Below, piece after piece: positions 48,065 through 59,583 of a stretch of 64,000 nt of DNA. A program made the position numbers and the translations under genes. The notes beneath the pieces are model-generated. The model searched no databases. It was not told where the DNA came from and saw only the letters and a program-made list of their open reading frames with translations. The DNA is from Microstegium vimineum (taxonomy: Eukaryota > Streptophyta > Magnoliopsida > Poales > Poaceae): NCBI GenBank assembly GCA_022036555.1, contig CM039139.1:3618441-3682440 (forward strand). The letters are read 5' to 3'. Each line of letters begins with the position of its first letter. Positions within the stretch are counted from its first letter, which is position 1.

Positions 48065-48312
48065 CTCCCTCCGTCCTAAAAAAAAGAGTCGCTATAAAAA
48101 ATGTGATGGTCAAACTTGGTTAACTTTGACTAAGGTTGGTAGAAAATGTGTACAACATGTATATGTCTAAATAAGTTTGTTATTAAAGCATATTCAAAGA
48201 TAATTACGTATCATAAATATTAATATTTTGTTAAATATAGTTTGATTAAAGTTAAAATTTATTGAAAGGAAGAGATAACGATTTTTTTTTTTTTTTTTTG
48301 AGATAGAGGGAG
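48065..48312. mobile_element. Stowaway-like MITE
   Basis: Ends CTCCCTCCGTCC and AGATAGAGGGAG, flanked by TA at 48063-48064 and 48313-48314. About 248 bp, AT-rich, with a TGGTCAAA...TTTGACTAA core shared by this family. Contains an 18-bp T-run before its right end. Confidence 0.85.
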
Positions 48313-48617
48313 TATGGCAGAAGCCGCACGATGTCCTGAGAAAATTCCGGTCGGCTCGCTGCTCGGTGCTCGCGGCAGCAGACTGGGCTTATGGCCATGG
48401 CCATGGGCAGACATGTTCACGAGGGATGGTGAGGTGGGCCGGCGGAAGTGGAATGGATCCAGCCCGCGACCATTCCGTCACTTGTAGGTAGACATGCTTT
48501 CATTTTGCCTTTTCTTTTATTCTGCTTTATATATCTACTGGTTTCCCAGCGATTAGAATTTGCTATCACTTCGACCGTCTTTTTTTTTGTAAGTTCGATT
48601 TTACTAGAAATTAAAAC

Positions 48618-48862
48618 TAGGGACTGTTTAGTTCCCTCAAAATTTCAAGACTTTACCATATTTCCTGTAACATCAAATCTTTAAACGCGTACATAGAACA
48701 TTAAATATAGGTAAACAAAATAATTAATTGTACATTTTATCTGTAATTTATGAGATAAATTTTTTGAGTCTAATTACTTCATAATTGGATAATAATTATT
48801 AAATATAAACAAAATGTTACAGTACTTTAAACGATAAAAATTTTATAACTAAACAAGACCTA
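48618..48862. mobile_element. MITE-like element with TAGG...TTTAGTTCC ends
   Basis: Left end TAGGGACTGTTTAGTTCC, right end AACTAAACAAGACCTA, inverted with mismatches. About 245 bp including AACATCAAATCTTTAAACGCG, a family I associate with Andropogoneae genomes. Superfamily not assigned. Confidence 0.7.
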
Positions 48863-49178
48863 AGGATTTTTAATAATTCACGGTTGACGGAGCTGGTTGT
48901 AACTTTCCCACAACGTTTTTCTTTCCTTTTTCTGCCTGAGCGCAACGGCTCTGTCTACAAATGCCGAATGGTTAGCTGTGGGCTTTCAGCTGCTGCTGGA
49001 CGGAGACATGCGGATATGCCTACATACGATCGAGCAGCGCACGAAGTCGTTTCTGTTCCTGTGGGGCTGTGGGCTACCTTAAACATCCGGAACGCAGGTT
49101 GACAGGTTCTGAACCCATTTGTGCACATCGTGTAGTATATGGTAACATGGAGCTATGGGCATATTTTAGTTCCTACAC

Positions 49179-49408
49179 ACTCCCTCCATCCCATTGTGTC
49201 ATTTTAGAATTTAAGATTTTTTTAAACAGTTTATCTTATTCAAAACTTTTATGTAATTCTTATTTATTTTATTATAACTTATTGTATCATTAGATATACT
49301 TTTATAATATTTTATTTATGTTATTATTTTTATATTTTTTTAATAAAATAAACGGTCAAATGAGAGCTAAAAGTTTTAAACGATATTTTTAATGAGATGA
49401 AAGGAGTA
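49179..49408. mobile_element. Degenerate Stowaway-like MITE
   Basis: Begins ACTCCCTCCATCCCATTGTG and ends GAGATGAAAGGAGTA, AT-rich interior, about 230 bp. Confidence 0.6.
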
Positions 49409-50472
49409 CAAATTATCCTATTCTCTATAAGTTTATCTACCAAATATATATTTTTTTAAAAAAAACTCAATGTCACTCCACCCATCCACCGCAAATACTT
49501 ACGGTATTAAATAGTTTGGGTCAAATGTGGTAGTCGCAGTCCTCTTATTGAGTAAATATATAAGATGGTTGTTTAGTTCATTTAATTATGCTTTAACTAG
49601 ATTCTTTTTAAATGATCCAACGATACAAGTGATCTAGACAATATATATCTAGGTTTATAACAAAAGTTATAAATATAGAAAAGTTAAAACACCTTGAAAT
49701 TTAGAATCAGGAGAGTATATATTTATATCTCTAAACAAGTTTATTATAACCATATACTTCATGTTCAGTCTAATAATACTTATGTTATTATATATCATAG
49801 ATATTAGTATATTTTTAAAATTTTAATTAAACTGAAAAATTGATTTCTTGAGAAACAACATATACACATATATGTCTATTTTATATTTTTTTTTACTAGG
49901 GAGCGACTACTTTGAACTCTAAAGGGCTAGTAAGTCCAGTCTTAATGTGATTTCATAGAGTTTTATAGGTATTAAATAAGCTGCCATAACACTCTATTTA
50001 TAAATAAAGATGATAACAAATGTTGCTTGGTGCTAAGCTTCAGTTTACGAACCCACTCATTTATCTTCAATCAAAATATTTAAAGGAGATAGCTGACGCA
50101 AACTCGATTCAGGTGCAGCCGTGCAGGTTTTGTTAGGGAATTCTTCCATTGTAAAAAAGGAGGTGATGTTCATTGGCCACATATCCCTAGAAGTTCAGGC
50201 TTACCTGGGAGGCAACACTCAAGCTGTTGGAGCGAGGCATAATATGCTCATGGCTCCTTGTACACGGTTTAGCATCAAGTGTTGTGCTAAAGAGTCTCTA
50301 ACAAATTTCTTTCTTTCAATATGTTGATTGAAGTCAAGTTTTGTTGCACCGATACCTGTCTTTCATTTTGTACCTGCATAGTTTAGCATTTATATCACCA
50401 AAGAATATTGTTTATGTCTTCTTTGTGGATGCTTAATCTCTACTACAACATATTGATTAATGCAATTTCTAC

Positions 50473-51750
50473 AGACTGCAGGGGCCATTGGTGGTACCGC
50501 TGCTTCCCTTGTCCGTGCCCCTACTAAGGTTTGTAATTTTATATTTTCCTACTCCAGATAGTGTTGTGTTGCGTCCAAATTAGATCTCATTGCATTCAGG
50601 TGGTCAAACAAAGAATGCAAACCGGTCAATTCAAGTCTGCGCCTGATGTTGTTCGTCTCATTGTCGGTAAATAAGGGTTTAAAGGACTGTACACTGTATG
50701 TATATTCTGGCATCTTAACTGGTGAACAGACTTTTAAGGTGTAATATTGAGTTCTATTTGAAAATGAATTATTGTTATCTGATTTGTAGATTTAATTCCC
50801 ACTCACAATTATTTCAGTCTTATCCATTTTATTGCTTGCTTCTTTTAGTTTATAGGGTTATGGTTCCTTTCTACTTCGAGATCTTCCATTCGATGCCATT
50901 CAATTCTGTATTTACGAGCAGCTTCGAATTGGTTACAAACTTGTAGTACTCCTCTTTCCTTGCTGAGACTACTATTTTTTTCTCCCGTCTGTTGACTACT
51001 CATGAATATTTGTGGCTTCAAACCACTTACAGTTCAGAAATATGATTGAGCATTCATTAGTTGCTCCATGTCCCTGGATGACTTTTGTTTGCTAGGGTCA
51101 AGTTCTGTGCTACTGATCTATGATCAGCATTTTGCTATCGTGTCTAATACATCATGCAGATGTGATTTGGCATGCTACAATTTTCACAAGAATCTGTTCC
51201 CACACGATTTCTGGACTAAATGACTTGACTAATGGCTCATATTTGTAGTCTCGCTAGATATCAATTGTTGTAACCAATGTCCAGTATAAACTGTAACTTG
51301 AACTCTTCAGGATTCTTATCATATTTTTTGACAATTTATCCAGACAAGGAGGGAGTTGAATGATCCAGAGAATGCACTTATTGGTGCTTTTTCTGGTATA
51401 ACTAATTTCTCAGTCTAATCTTTTGTAACTCTCACCTTGCTTCCTCAGTATTTGTAATCTGACTGCCTTCTCTTGGGTTCTTGTATTTCCTATTTCTGAC
51501 AAAAATCACTTCCATATACTCTGGGCTTTAGCTTTATGATAGGTGCCATCACTGGAGCTATAACTACTCCCCTTGATGTCATGAAGACAAGATTGATGGT
51601 TCAGGTGAATACTTGTATGAAGACTTTCCACAAAAATCTCCTGCGTTACTGACTATTTCCATATTGATTGTAATTGCAGGGACAAGGGAACCAATACATG
51701 CTGTGATCAGACAATCCTCAGAGAGGAGGGTCCTAAGGCATTCTTGAAGG
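50473..51750 (+). pseudogene. Fragment of mitochondrial S-adenosylmethionine carrier gene
   Basis: Six exon-like pieces on the plus strand keep the order and many introns of a SAM carrier gene: AIGGTAASLVRAPTK (50477-50528), VVKQRMQTGQFKSAPDVVRLIV (50600-50667), GYGSFLLRDLPFD-type sequence shifted between frames (50855-50945), LNDPENALIGAFSG (51352-51393), GAITGAITTPLDVMKTRLMVQ (51542-51604), and a GQG-NQY...ILREEGPKAFLK-like piece (51680-51750). The carrier signature PxDxxK is intact in PLDVMK, but the acidic residue of the preceding repeat is Lys (PTKVVK). A TAA follows GK at about 50671 and the last piece is frame-shifted. N-terminal exons and the C-terminus are missing, so no function is expected. 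Confidence 0.85.
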
Positions 51751-52407
51751 TAAAGCACCATTTTGAACAACTTCAGTACTCTTAAAATGGAAAACAAACA
51801 CTAGATTACGTTATGTGAACTGGAAGCTTTTTATTGTCTTCAAACTGTATAAGCTTTTAGATTCCCCTTTATATAAGTTTTCAATTGTGATTTGCGGTTA
51901 CAGTTTGATTTAAACTATGTTTTAGAAATAGCATGTGCTTCTTACGCTGTTTATATATCTGTCATCCGGACTCGAGTTTTCCTCTTATTAGTTTGCAGCT
52001 TCAATTATGTATATGTGGTGGTGACACCAACATTGATCTGTTATGTTGATGGGCCGAGCACATATATGGAAATTGATCTCTCATCACTACATACTATAGG
52101 ATGCATTTAAAAAGGAGGAAGGAAGAACTTAGCCAACAGGGCGGAAGGTCGTAGTAACCATGTAAGTTCAAGATTTGAACCAAATTCACTTGCCATATTA
52201 ACATGTATGCTGTAGCTTATTAATTTCATAGACTTGGCAATCCAGTACATGGGATCGATGCTTTTAATGGTAGAAAAATTATGTTGTCATTTGAGCATTA
52301 TTGCTATCCATAAATCTAAGATTTGGCATTCAGTTCAAGACACTGGGGAACTCAATATTTTTTTAGACACTTATGTGGCTTCAGGTGATAACTAAATAGT
52401 ATTTCAA

Positions 52408-52625
52408 GGGCTGCAAGATACAACGAATCAATTTGATGAGCAGATGGTCATAGCCTCATAGGAGATGCCGGCTTTGGGAATGTCTACAAGACCATGCTGC
52501 AGGATGGAAGCAAACTCGCAGTAAAGCGGGGCAACCAGAATTTCACCAAGGACTGGGAGTGTTCTGGGCAGAAATTGAACAGCTGTCAGGACTGCGACGC
52601 TCATTGGTTACTGTCATGAAAACAA
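52408..52625 (+). pseudogene. Fragment of CrRLK1L receptor kinase domain
   Basis: Broken frames read LQDTTNQFDEQMVI, then GFGNVYKTMLQDGSKLAVKRGNQ, and degenerate remnants of the following EIELLSGLRHRHLVSLIGYCHENNEM-type block. This is the ATP-binding loop and VAIK region of Catharanthus-type receptor kinases (FERONIA/HERK family). Small deletions destroy the frame. It lies about 650 bp from the SAM carrier fragment, in the same orientation, which is unusual for unrelated genes unless a mobile element carried both. Confidence 0.8.
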
Positions 52626-52769
52626 TGAGATGATCTGGCAGGTTTGTGTAATTTTCAAGGACATGGCTCGTACAAATGTCTTGTAGTCATGGTGTTTGAT
52701 AAGTATGAGAATGAACAACATGTATTAGTTATTAGTATGTGCAGTCTCATTGTCAATGTGTTATATTTC

Positions 52770-52917
52770 GACGGTCTTAATTTCAAGATTTTATTGTTAT
52801 TAAATGTTATTTTAATATTAGTGTTAAATCTTATAATATTATTATATTATTGTGTGATCTATGTATTTTAGTACAAGTATTTTATTATCCCGTGGCAACG
52901 CATGAGCATGATACTAG
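52770..52917 (+). other. Helitron-like 3' terminus (first)
   Basis: ATTATTATATTATTGTGTGATC...CCCGTGGCAACGCATGAGCATGATACTAG resembles the GTTGCAACGCACGGGC...CTAG ends of grass Helitrons. CTAG lies at 52914-52917, but the next base is C, not the expected T, and the hairpin is weak, so the end is decayed. Confidence 0.6.
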
Positions 52918-53129
52918 CAAACATGTCATTCGTAACGAATATTAAGATCCTTGTCCTACCTTCTGATGCGGAGGCAGTGGAGGAGGAGGCGAACAAAAAG
53001 GCAACGAAAAAGGCTCAAAAGAATGTAAAAAAAAATACATCAAATAAAAAAGTTAAGGATAAGAAGGCCCAAATGATACCTGCAACTTTCACGAAGAATA
53101 TTGTATTTAAGGAGGTTCTAACGCTATAG
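52902..53129 (+). pseudogene. Lys/Ala-rich open fragment between Helitron ends
   Basis: A 75-codon open stretch, with a highly charged segment EAVEEEANKKATKKAQKNVK in the middle. I do not recognise it. It starts inside the first Helitron-like end and stops before the second, so it is more likely a captured exon than a gene in its own right. Confidence 0.35.
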
Positions 53130-53380
53130 ACGAGGTAATATAACATTTCACTAATATAATGCATTTTTCATTCTATTTGTATTGTATAATAAATATTATT
53201 TGTATAACTCTATACTTGTTACCATTTCTAGGTATTTTAATGTATTTTATCGGACTCTACATGGAGATGATGTATACACACTACATATCTACTGGAAAAC
53301 CATTTGTACATGTTTGATTCTAATGTCAACAATTGTCATGTAACACGTTTACATTTACATGAATCATTGGTGCCTACTCT

Positions 53381-53469
53381 CGTGGAAAATATTATTATAT
53401 TATCGTGCGATCTATGTATTTGTTTATAAAATTTTGTTATCCTGTATCAACGCACGAGCATTTAACTAG
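53381..53469 (+). other. Helitron-like 3' terminus (second)
   Basis: AATATTATTATATTATCGTG...CCTGTATCAACGCACGAGCATTTAACTAG followed by T. It is clearly related to 52770-52917 and ends CTAG|T as expected. Confidence 0.7.
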
Positions 53470-53852
53470 TTAAATAAGAACATTAAAACTGGAATACGAA
53501 ACTTCTATTGAGCATATGAGCTAAGTCCGGCTGGGCGGTCAGTGCCGGGCCACCAGCCACACCGCAGCTGAATACAGCCGGGCTGGCTGTGTCAAGCGAC
53601 GCCGCAAGCTTTCCATTACAGCGCGCACGCGGACGCACCCGCCGCGCCACCTACCGCCGTGCTCGCACGGTCCCACCCCACCGCAGCTTCCGCCTCGAAG
53701 CGAAGAGATACCCAAACGGAGGAAAAAGGGAAAAAGGAGAAGAAAAGGAACAAAAAATCAAATGAACAAATAAAGAAGGGAAGGGAAGCCAACGCCCCCA
53801 ATCGCCTCCTTCCCTTCCCAATCCACCTCGCAGATCTCCGGCACCGGCCACC

Positions 53853-56244
53853 ATGAACTCCTACTCCGGCGACCGCTCCACCTCCTCCTCCCGCCCCACC
53901 ACCACCTCCTTCGACTCCTACCAGTTCGACTTCGGCACCAACGCCTCCCGCTCCTCCGGCTCCCGCCCCCTCCGCGACCAGCGGCCGGGCGCGGCCACCA
54001 ACCCTCCGGCGAGGCCCGCCACCGGCGCCACGTGGACGCACCAGCCCTCCAGCGCCAAGACGTCTTGGACCCACCAGCCCTCCCCCGCCGCGGCGTCGGC
54101 GGCCACCATGGCGGGGCCCGGATCCGGGCCAACCTCCATGGTCGGCGACATCTTTGGCCGGAGCTGGTCCTCCGCCGCGCCCTCCTCTGGGCTCGGCATC
54201 CCTCAGGCCAACAACCCTGGCCTCTTCAGCGACCTCCTCGGCTCCGCGATCGGCTCCTCCCGCGCCCAGTCCAACGCGCCGCTCAGATCCGCGCCGCGCC
54301 GCAGGCATCCAGGCCAGCCGGTGCGAACCCCAATGCCAACACCAATACCAGCAGCTCTCCCTTCTCGATGGGCGGCATGGCGGGCGCGCTCCCGAAAACT
54401 ACGGGAGCGCCGATGGGCTCTGGTGGATACGGCGTTGGTGGCCGGCCGATGAAACCCGTGGGCATGGCAGCGACGGCTGCGGCGCAGCCGATGAGGCAGC
54501 AGAAGGATCCATTCGGCTCAATAGACCCCTTTGCCGCAAAGCCTGGGTCTATGAACGCCGCGAAGCAGGCCAATTCGGTCAAGCCAGATCAGGGATTTGG
54601 AGCCTTCCAGGGTGTGAATTCCAGTGCTGCTGCTGGATTTGGGAGCTTCCATAGTGCTGATGCTGGATTCGGTGGTTTCCAAAGCACTGGCGCGTCTAAA
54701 CCTTCCAGCTTTAGGCCACCACCAGCTCCAGCTTCAGTGCCTACTCCTGTGGCTGCAGCAGTTAACTCTAGCATGGATCCTTTGGATAATCTTTTCGCTT
54801 CAACCACAGGTGCACCGACTGCAGCTCCCACCAGTAATGGTAGCAGTGGTGGTGACATGTTTGGTGAGATGGACGGTTGGGTCGATGTGGAGGCAGATTT
54901 TAGTGCTGGTGATAGCGGTGGCACAACCACAGAGCTGGATGGCCTGCCACCACCACCATCCGGATTGACAGTATCAGCTGCCAAGTCCAAAGGGATGGAT
55001 AGCTACAAGGGAGGGCAGTATGCCGATGCTATCAAGTGGCTGTCATGGGCTGTTGTTCTAATTGAGAAATCAGGGAAAGATGCTGACATTGTTGAGGTAT
55101 TGTCTTCAAGAGCTTCCTCGTATAAGGAAGTTGGTGAGTACAAGAAGGCCATCACTGACTGCTCAAAGGTATTTCGTTGTCCTGTAGACATATTGATTGT
55201 TGTGAAAGTGCACTTTGATTAATATGATAGCCTATTTAGCATGATATGATTGTTACTAGCAGACTTGAACAGTGGCGGAGCTAGGATCAAAGTATAGGGG
55301 GGCCAAGTTGCCAATTAAACCCATAAGTGTATAGGTATCTAGTGGCGAAGCGAGAGTAAATTTAAGGGAGTGTGCTTGCCTTATGGGTGCAAAAATATAT
55401 AATTTGTGGGTAAAAATACAGTGGAAATTTGGGCTATATCACTGTTTTTAACTTTTTCGTGGGTGCGGCTGGACCCATTACCGTTCAAGTAGCTTCGCCC
55501 ATGTAGGTACCGAAGAAATTAGTCTTATATAATAAGGTCATAGTAAACAAAATATAGTTGATTGTATGGTATATTTTGTTCATGAATTTGTGGATTTCTG
55601 TTTACTCTTTTGTACCTATAAAATTGCAAAAGAGTTCTTAATGCAACTCTACAAAATTAGCTGTTCTGCAAATGGTATGCATTATATAATTTGGGGATTG
55701 GCAAAACAAATATCTAAGCATCTAAAATTCTCAAATAAAAAGTAACAGAAGCTCTCAATCGAGTACAAAACATCACTCAATCAGCCACGTAAAGTATATA
55801 TAGCCTATCGATTTTAGTCTTGAAGCAAGAAAAATGAATAAGAAATCAAACATGCCTGTGTGGCTGTAGCTTGTAGCCTGTACACAGATAAATAGAGGGA
55901 GAGAGTTGATGCATAGGACAAAGGAAGACTATTGGTTGAGAGCCGGCTGTCCAGTCCAGGCCACGCTAGTGGACTTGAATGAAGGGGGGGGGGGGGGGCA
56001 GTATGGCCCCAACGTAGCTCCGCCCGTGGACTTGAATGATGATAAACAAATGGCTTTATCTCCTATGCAGGTGCTGGATCAAGACAAGGAGAATGTTTCA
56101 GTGCTAGTGCAGCGTGCTCTCCTTTATGAAAGCACAGAGAAATATAGGCTTGGTGCTGATGACCTGCGTTTGGTTCTGAAGATTGACCCTACAAATAGGC
56201 TTGCCAGGAGTACAATTCATCGCCTTAACAAGTTGGCCGACTAG
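53853..56244 (+). CDS. TPR protein with DPF-rich N-terminus; one apparent frameshift
   Basis: Two exons: 53853-55168 and 56071-56244 (GT-AG, phase 0), from a good CCACCATGA start context to TAG. The N-terminal two thirds are Ser/Pro/Gly-rich and disordered, with DPFGSIDPF and repeated GFGAFQ / GFGSF / GFGGFQ motifs like those of clathrin-adaptor-binding proteins. The C-terminus, AAKSKGMDSYKGGQYADAI to RLARSTIHRLNKLAD, forms about three tetratricopeptide repeats for protein binding. Between about 54291 and 54301, in GCGCCGCGCCG, the frame must slip by one base: total exon length is 1,490 bp, one short of 497 codons. Either a sequencing or assembly error or a true 1-bp deletion. An endocytic or chaperone-related role is inference only. 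Confidence 0.75.
55271..56025. mobile_element. Nested inverted-repeat elements in TPR gene intron
   Basis: The outer ends AGTGGCGGAGCT (55271-55282) and AGCTCCGCCC (56016-56025) are inverted. Inside them AGTGGCGAAGC (55341) and GCTTCGCCCAT (55493-55503) form a second, related inverted pair. This suggests one small transposon inserted in a relative of itself. No coding content; superfamily not assigned. Confidence 0.55.
55984..55998. repeat. 15-bp G homopolymer in intron
   Basis: Fifteen consecutive G bases, unusual for a plant intron and prone to sequencing length error. Confidence 0.9.
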
Positions 56245-58232
56245 GGATGTCTTTCTAGCGCCCTGATGTAATATTGTACTACCACTGTACTGCATCCTTC
56301 GCATGAGATCTGTGAGTTATTTGAACTCTTTAGTCTTTACTATACTTGTGGCTTTGAGGGAATATAGTTTGCAATTATGTTGTTATATAAGTATGGAATT
56401 ACAAATTTACATACAAAATATTCTTTGATCTGTATAATCTATATATTGTATCAAATTATCTTGAAAGCTATTACTCTGTGGCATGTGTTCTGCACTGTTT
56501 TGCTAGAGTTTTCTTGGTTTTGATGGGAAGTATGAGGTGTGCAATTTTTTGACAGCTAAGATATTGAACAACCTTAAGATTGAAAATTTGAAACTATTAT
56601 GATTATGGCTTTTGCATAGCAACACGATGCATGTTTGGACTTGTCTAATAGAATGATCATGTAGTTACTAGTGTCATTTAAGCATTTCCTGTCTAGCTGA
56701 CTCACCTCTGTATGCTGAGTGGAGTTTATATTCTGGTGCTGTGCCCTTTGAACCCTCTGCTATGCGATTCTAAGATGCAATTGACATATCCGCACATAAA
56801 TCGTCTTAATAATTTTGTCTTCAGTGTCCTTTTTCTGTTTGACTATTGGTTGTATACATTTGAAATTCCTGGTATTTTGTGTGTTCATTTTGCCCCTTGG
56901 ATACTAAGTAGGAAAGTGGTTTTAAACAGATCAAGTATTTTCTTCTTTATTGTTATATGTGTGTAGTGTTCCAGGTTCCTAGTATTCATAATATTCTTTC
57001 TGGTTACATCTGTTATGAGTTCATTTTGGCCGCAGCCCGCAGGTCCCAAATATCCAGACATTGTTTACAAGTATTTACGTGATTAGTCAACCTAATCAGT
57101 CTCTTGAACTCAACTAGGAGAACCTAGTCTATTAGGTTTGACGAGGTTCCTGGTCGTCTGCTTAGTCGTCAGTAAATCGTTATTACTGATTAGTCGTCTG
57201 ATTAGGGTGGGGATGACTAAGTTGGTTGTTGCCGTTGGGCCCAATCTGGCCCAGTAGGGTCAGGATACCACAAGTCACAAGAGAGGGGAGCCTACAGGCT
57301 ACAGAGATCAGCTCTGTGCTGTGGCATGTCCACTCTGATGTCGGCATCAAGCTGTTGCCAGATCCCTTCAAGTGCATCCGAACCCCTTCCTTAAGCTGCT
57401 TGTCTCCACTGGGCGCCCTTCCTCAAGCATTGTAGGATCCTGTTCCTTCAAGCACCTCTGGCTCACGGCTCCCTTCTTGAAGCTGCTGCTTGTCACCGCC
57501 TCCTCCCACCCTGCCTCCCCTGGGCTGGTCCCTGCTGCATTTGCCGGCTCCTGCAGTCCCACACTCCCACTACAGGGATTAAAAGATTAGCTCTCCTTGG
57601 ACTGAGTGTGCTCCCTCCTTCAGATCTTCTTGCCTAAGCCTTGTAGCCTCTGCTTGATGGCTTGATGCTCTTGCTGCTTGCTTTATAGTTTATACTATAT
57701 TGGTCCTAGAATATACAGGACATGGCCAGCCTGGTTGATGATTAATAGAGACTAGACGATCGACCAGATGACTTACAAACCTTGAGTCTCCAGATGCATT
57801 CAAAGTTGAGCAATATATGCTCAGTGTAACATTGATTTCAAGAAGGATCTGGTGGCCCTGTCATGCTAATTTGTTGGTTTGTTTTATCTTCATTGAAGAG
57901 GAATCTTTAAATCAGAGAGTATCCATATAATTGATGGCACCTTTTAGATGCTATAATAACTTATTGATTCACTTTTTAAGGAAACAAAGAATCATTTACA
58001 TGGGACAGTAGCCTGCAGTTATATAAGTTTGACCAAGTTTAGCTGAATGTGGAGCTAGTCATTAGTGCATTCGACACGTAGGCAGTGCTCGGCGCATTAA
58101 GCATAGGAAATTTTTTCTTTACCTTTGCTGGGTAGATTAAACAATCAACTGCGAGTCAAAACATGTCAAGGAGGTTTGTGAATCTTTCAGAATTTGATCA
58201 TGTGATCCTTGATTTCCTGAATCATAAGGATG

Positions 58233-58271
<39 letters not shown>

Positions 58272-58298
58272 ATAGATTTCCTTGATATCCTTGATAAG
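56245..58298. other. TPR gene 3' side and intergenic DNA
   Basis: The first few hundred bases are probably 3' untranslated region. From 57000 to 57700 a moderately GC-rich block has short open frames on both strands with no recognisable product. A (TA)n run ends the stretch. Confidence 0.45.
58235..58268. repeat. (TA)n microsatellite
   Basis: About 17 TA units in a row, interrupted only at the ends. Confidence 0.95.
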
Positions 58299-58517
58299 GG
58301 GGCATGTTTGGTACAGCTCTAGCTCTGAGATCTATGCTACATCTGTATTTTGTAGATTAAATTAAAGTGGTTTAAATATTTTTATTCAATCTAAAATATA
58401 AACGAAATAAGTCTGGAAGTGCACTTTAGATTAAATTAAACATGTCTGCAGCTTTAGATCCAAAAAATTTTAGAGTCACAGGTGACCAGCTCTAGAGAGC
58501 TCTACCAAAAACAGCCT
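58299..58517. mobile_element. MITE-like element with GTTTGGTA..AGCTCT ends
   Basis: Left GGCATGTTTGGTACAGCTCT, right AGAGCTCTACCAAAAACAGCC, inverted with mismatches; AT-rich interior of about 180 bp. Confidence 0.65.
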
Positions 58518-58737
58518 CAATGGTGCTCTTTTGGTGGAAAAGGGAACAACTATAATTGCTGCCCCCAAGATAATATAATCTGATCCTAGCTTCATTTAGA
58601 CATTAATTACATGCACACTGGACACTGCCCATTTGTTGGTTTGTGGTTTCAGAATACATTCATGGAGTAAAGTGGTTATTCAGCTGTTTTTTTTTTTTGG
58701 GAACGGTTATTCAGCTGTTTACTGTGGTTCCTATGTA

Positions 58738-58951
58738 CTCCCTCAGTTCCATACAGATTGTCGTTTTTGTTTCCCAAGAATCAACTTTGACTAAATATAT
58801 ATTTAAAAAATATTAATATTTATGGTATATAATTAATATCATTAGGAATTTAATTTTTTAATAAATTTATTTAGAGATATAAATATTACACACATTTTTA
58901 TAGATCAAGTCAAACTTGCGTTATGGATATCAAAATGACAGGGACGGAGGA
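58738..58951. mobile_element. Stowaway-like MITE
   Basis: Begins CTCCCTCAGTTCC and ends GGGACGGAGGA, with TTTGACTAAAT and GTCAAACTTG motifs inside; about 214 bp, preceded by TA. Confidence 0.72.
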
Positions 58952-59583
58952 AATATTATCCAAACCTAATGCGATCTCTAAAGCAAATTAAGAACGATGA
59001 TTAAAGGAAATGCATGGTCATATGACTAGCCTATCATGAAGACCCGGCTCTTTTTCCTCCACAAGTTCACATGGTACTCTCACCAACATGGGCCAGATAT
59101 TAGTCCAAATACCTAAATAGGGAGTGAGGAAAAAAACTCCTATTTCATCTCAACAACCAACGCCAAACCTATCTCCAAAAAGGGAAGTAGATGAATATGA
59201 CAATCTAGTGAAGAGTAATAACTATGTATACATCTTGTAATACATGAATGTACTCATGGGAAGTACTCATAAAACCGTTGTTGTCTCCCTAATTTTGTTG
59301 ACCTAGGAAGTGAGTCTACCTCGACTGGGGTAATGGGAGATATATTCATTTTGATCCTATTCATCAGTACGAACGAACAATGTTTTTCTCTCATAATAAA
59401 TCAACATAAATATTAGGTATAAACTAAATTTTAGCGAAACAATCACCCACCTTGATTTTTGTTGCCTACTTTCTTTTCTAATAATGACAAAAAAAAATGG
59501 CCTTCCTCCTAGGCTCATGTGTATTTTAAAATTTTATCGACGAGATCGGGCATACGCCGTATTAATGGGAACTGACGGAGTAC

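Larger units (their letters stand above)
46960..50470. other. MITE-rich intergenic DNA
   Basis: Apart from the four MITE-like elements listed separately (47568-47935, 48065-48312, 48618-48862, 49179-49408) I recognise no gene. The stretch 49410-50470 is AT-rich and without resolvable features; the 5' end of the Helitron-like unit ending at 52917 or 53469 may lie here. Confidence 0.5.

Noticed and set aside
53616..54308. 230-codon minus-strand frame opposite the TPR gene
   Set aside because: It is a glycine/arginine-rich antisense shadow of the Ser/Pro-rich exon.
57183..57600. Remnant of a copia RNase H or other gene
   Set aside because: Short frames on both strands show no alignable motif.
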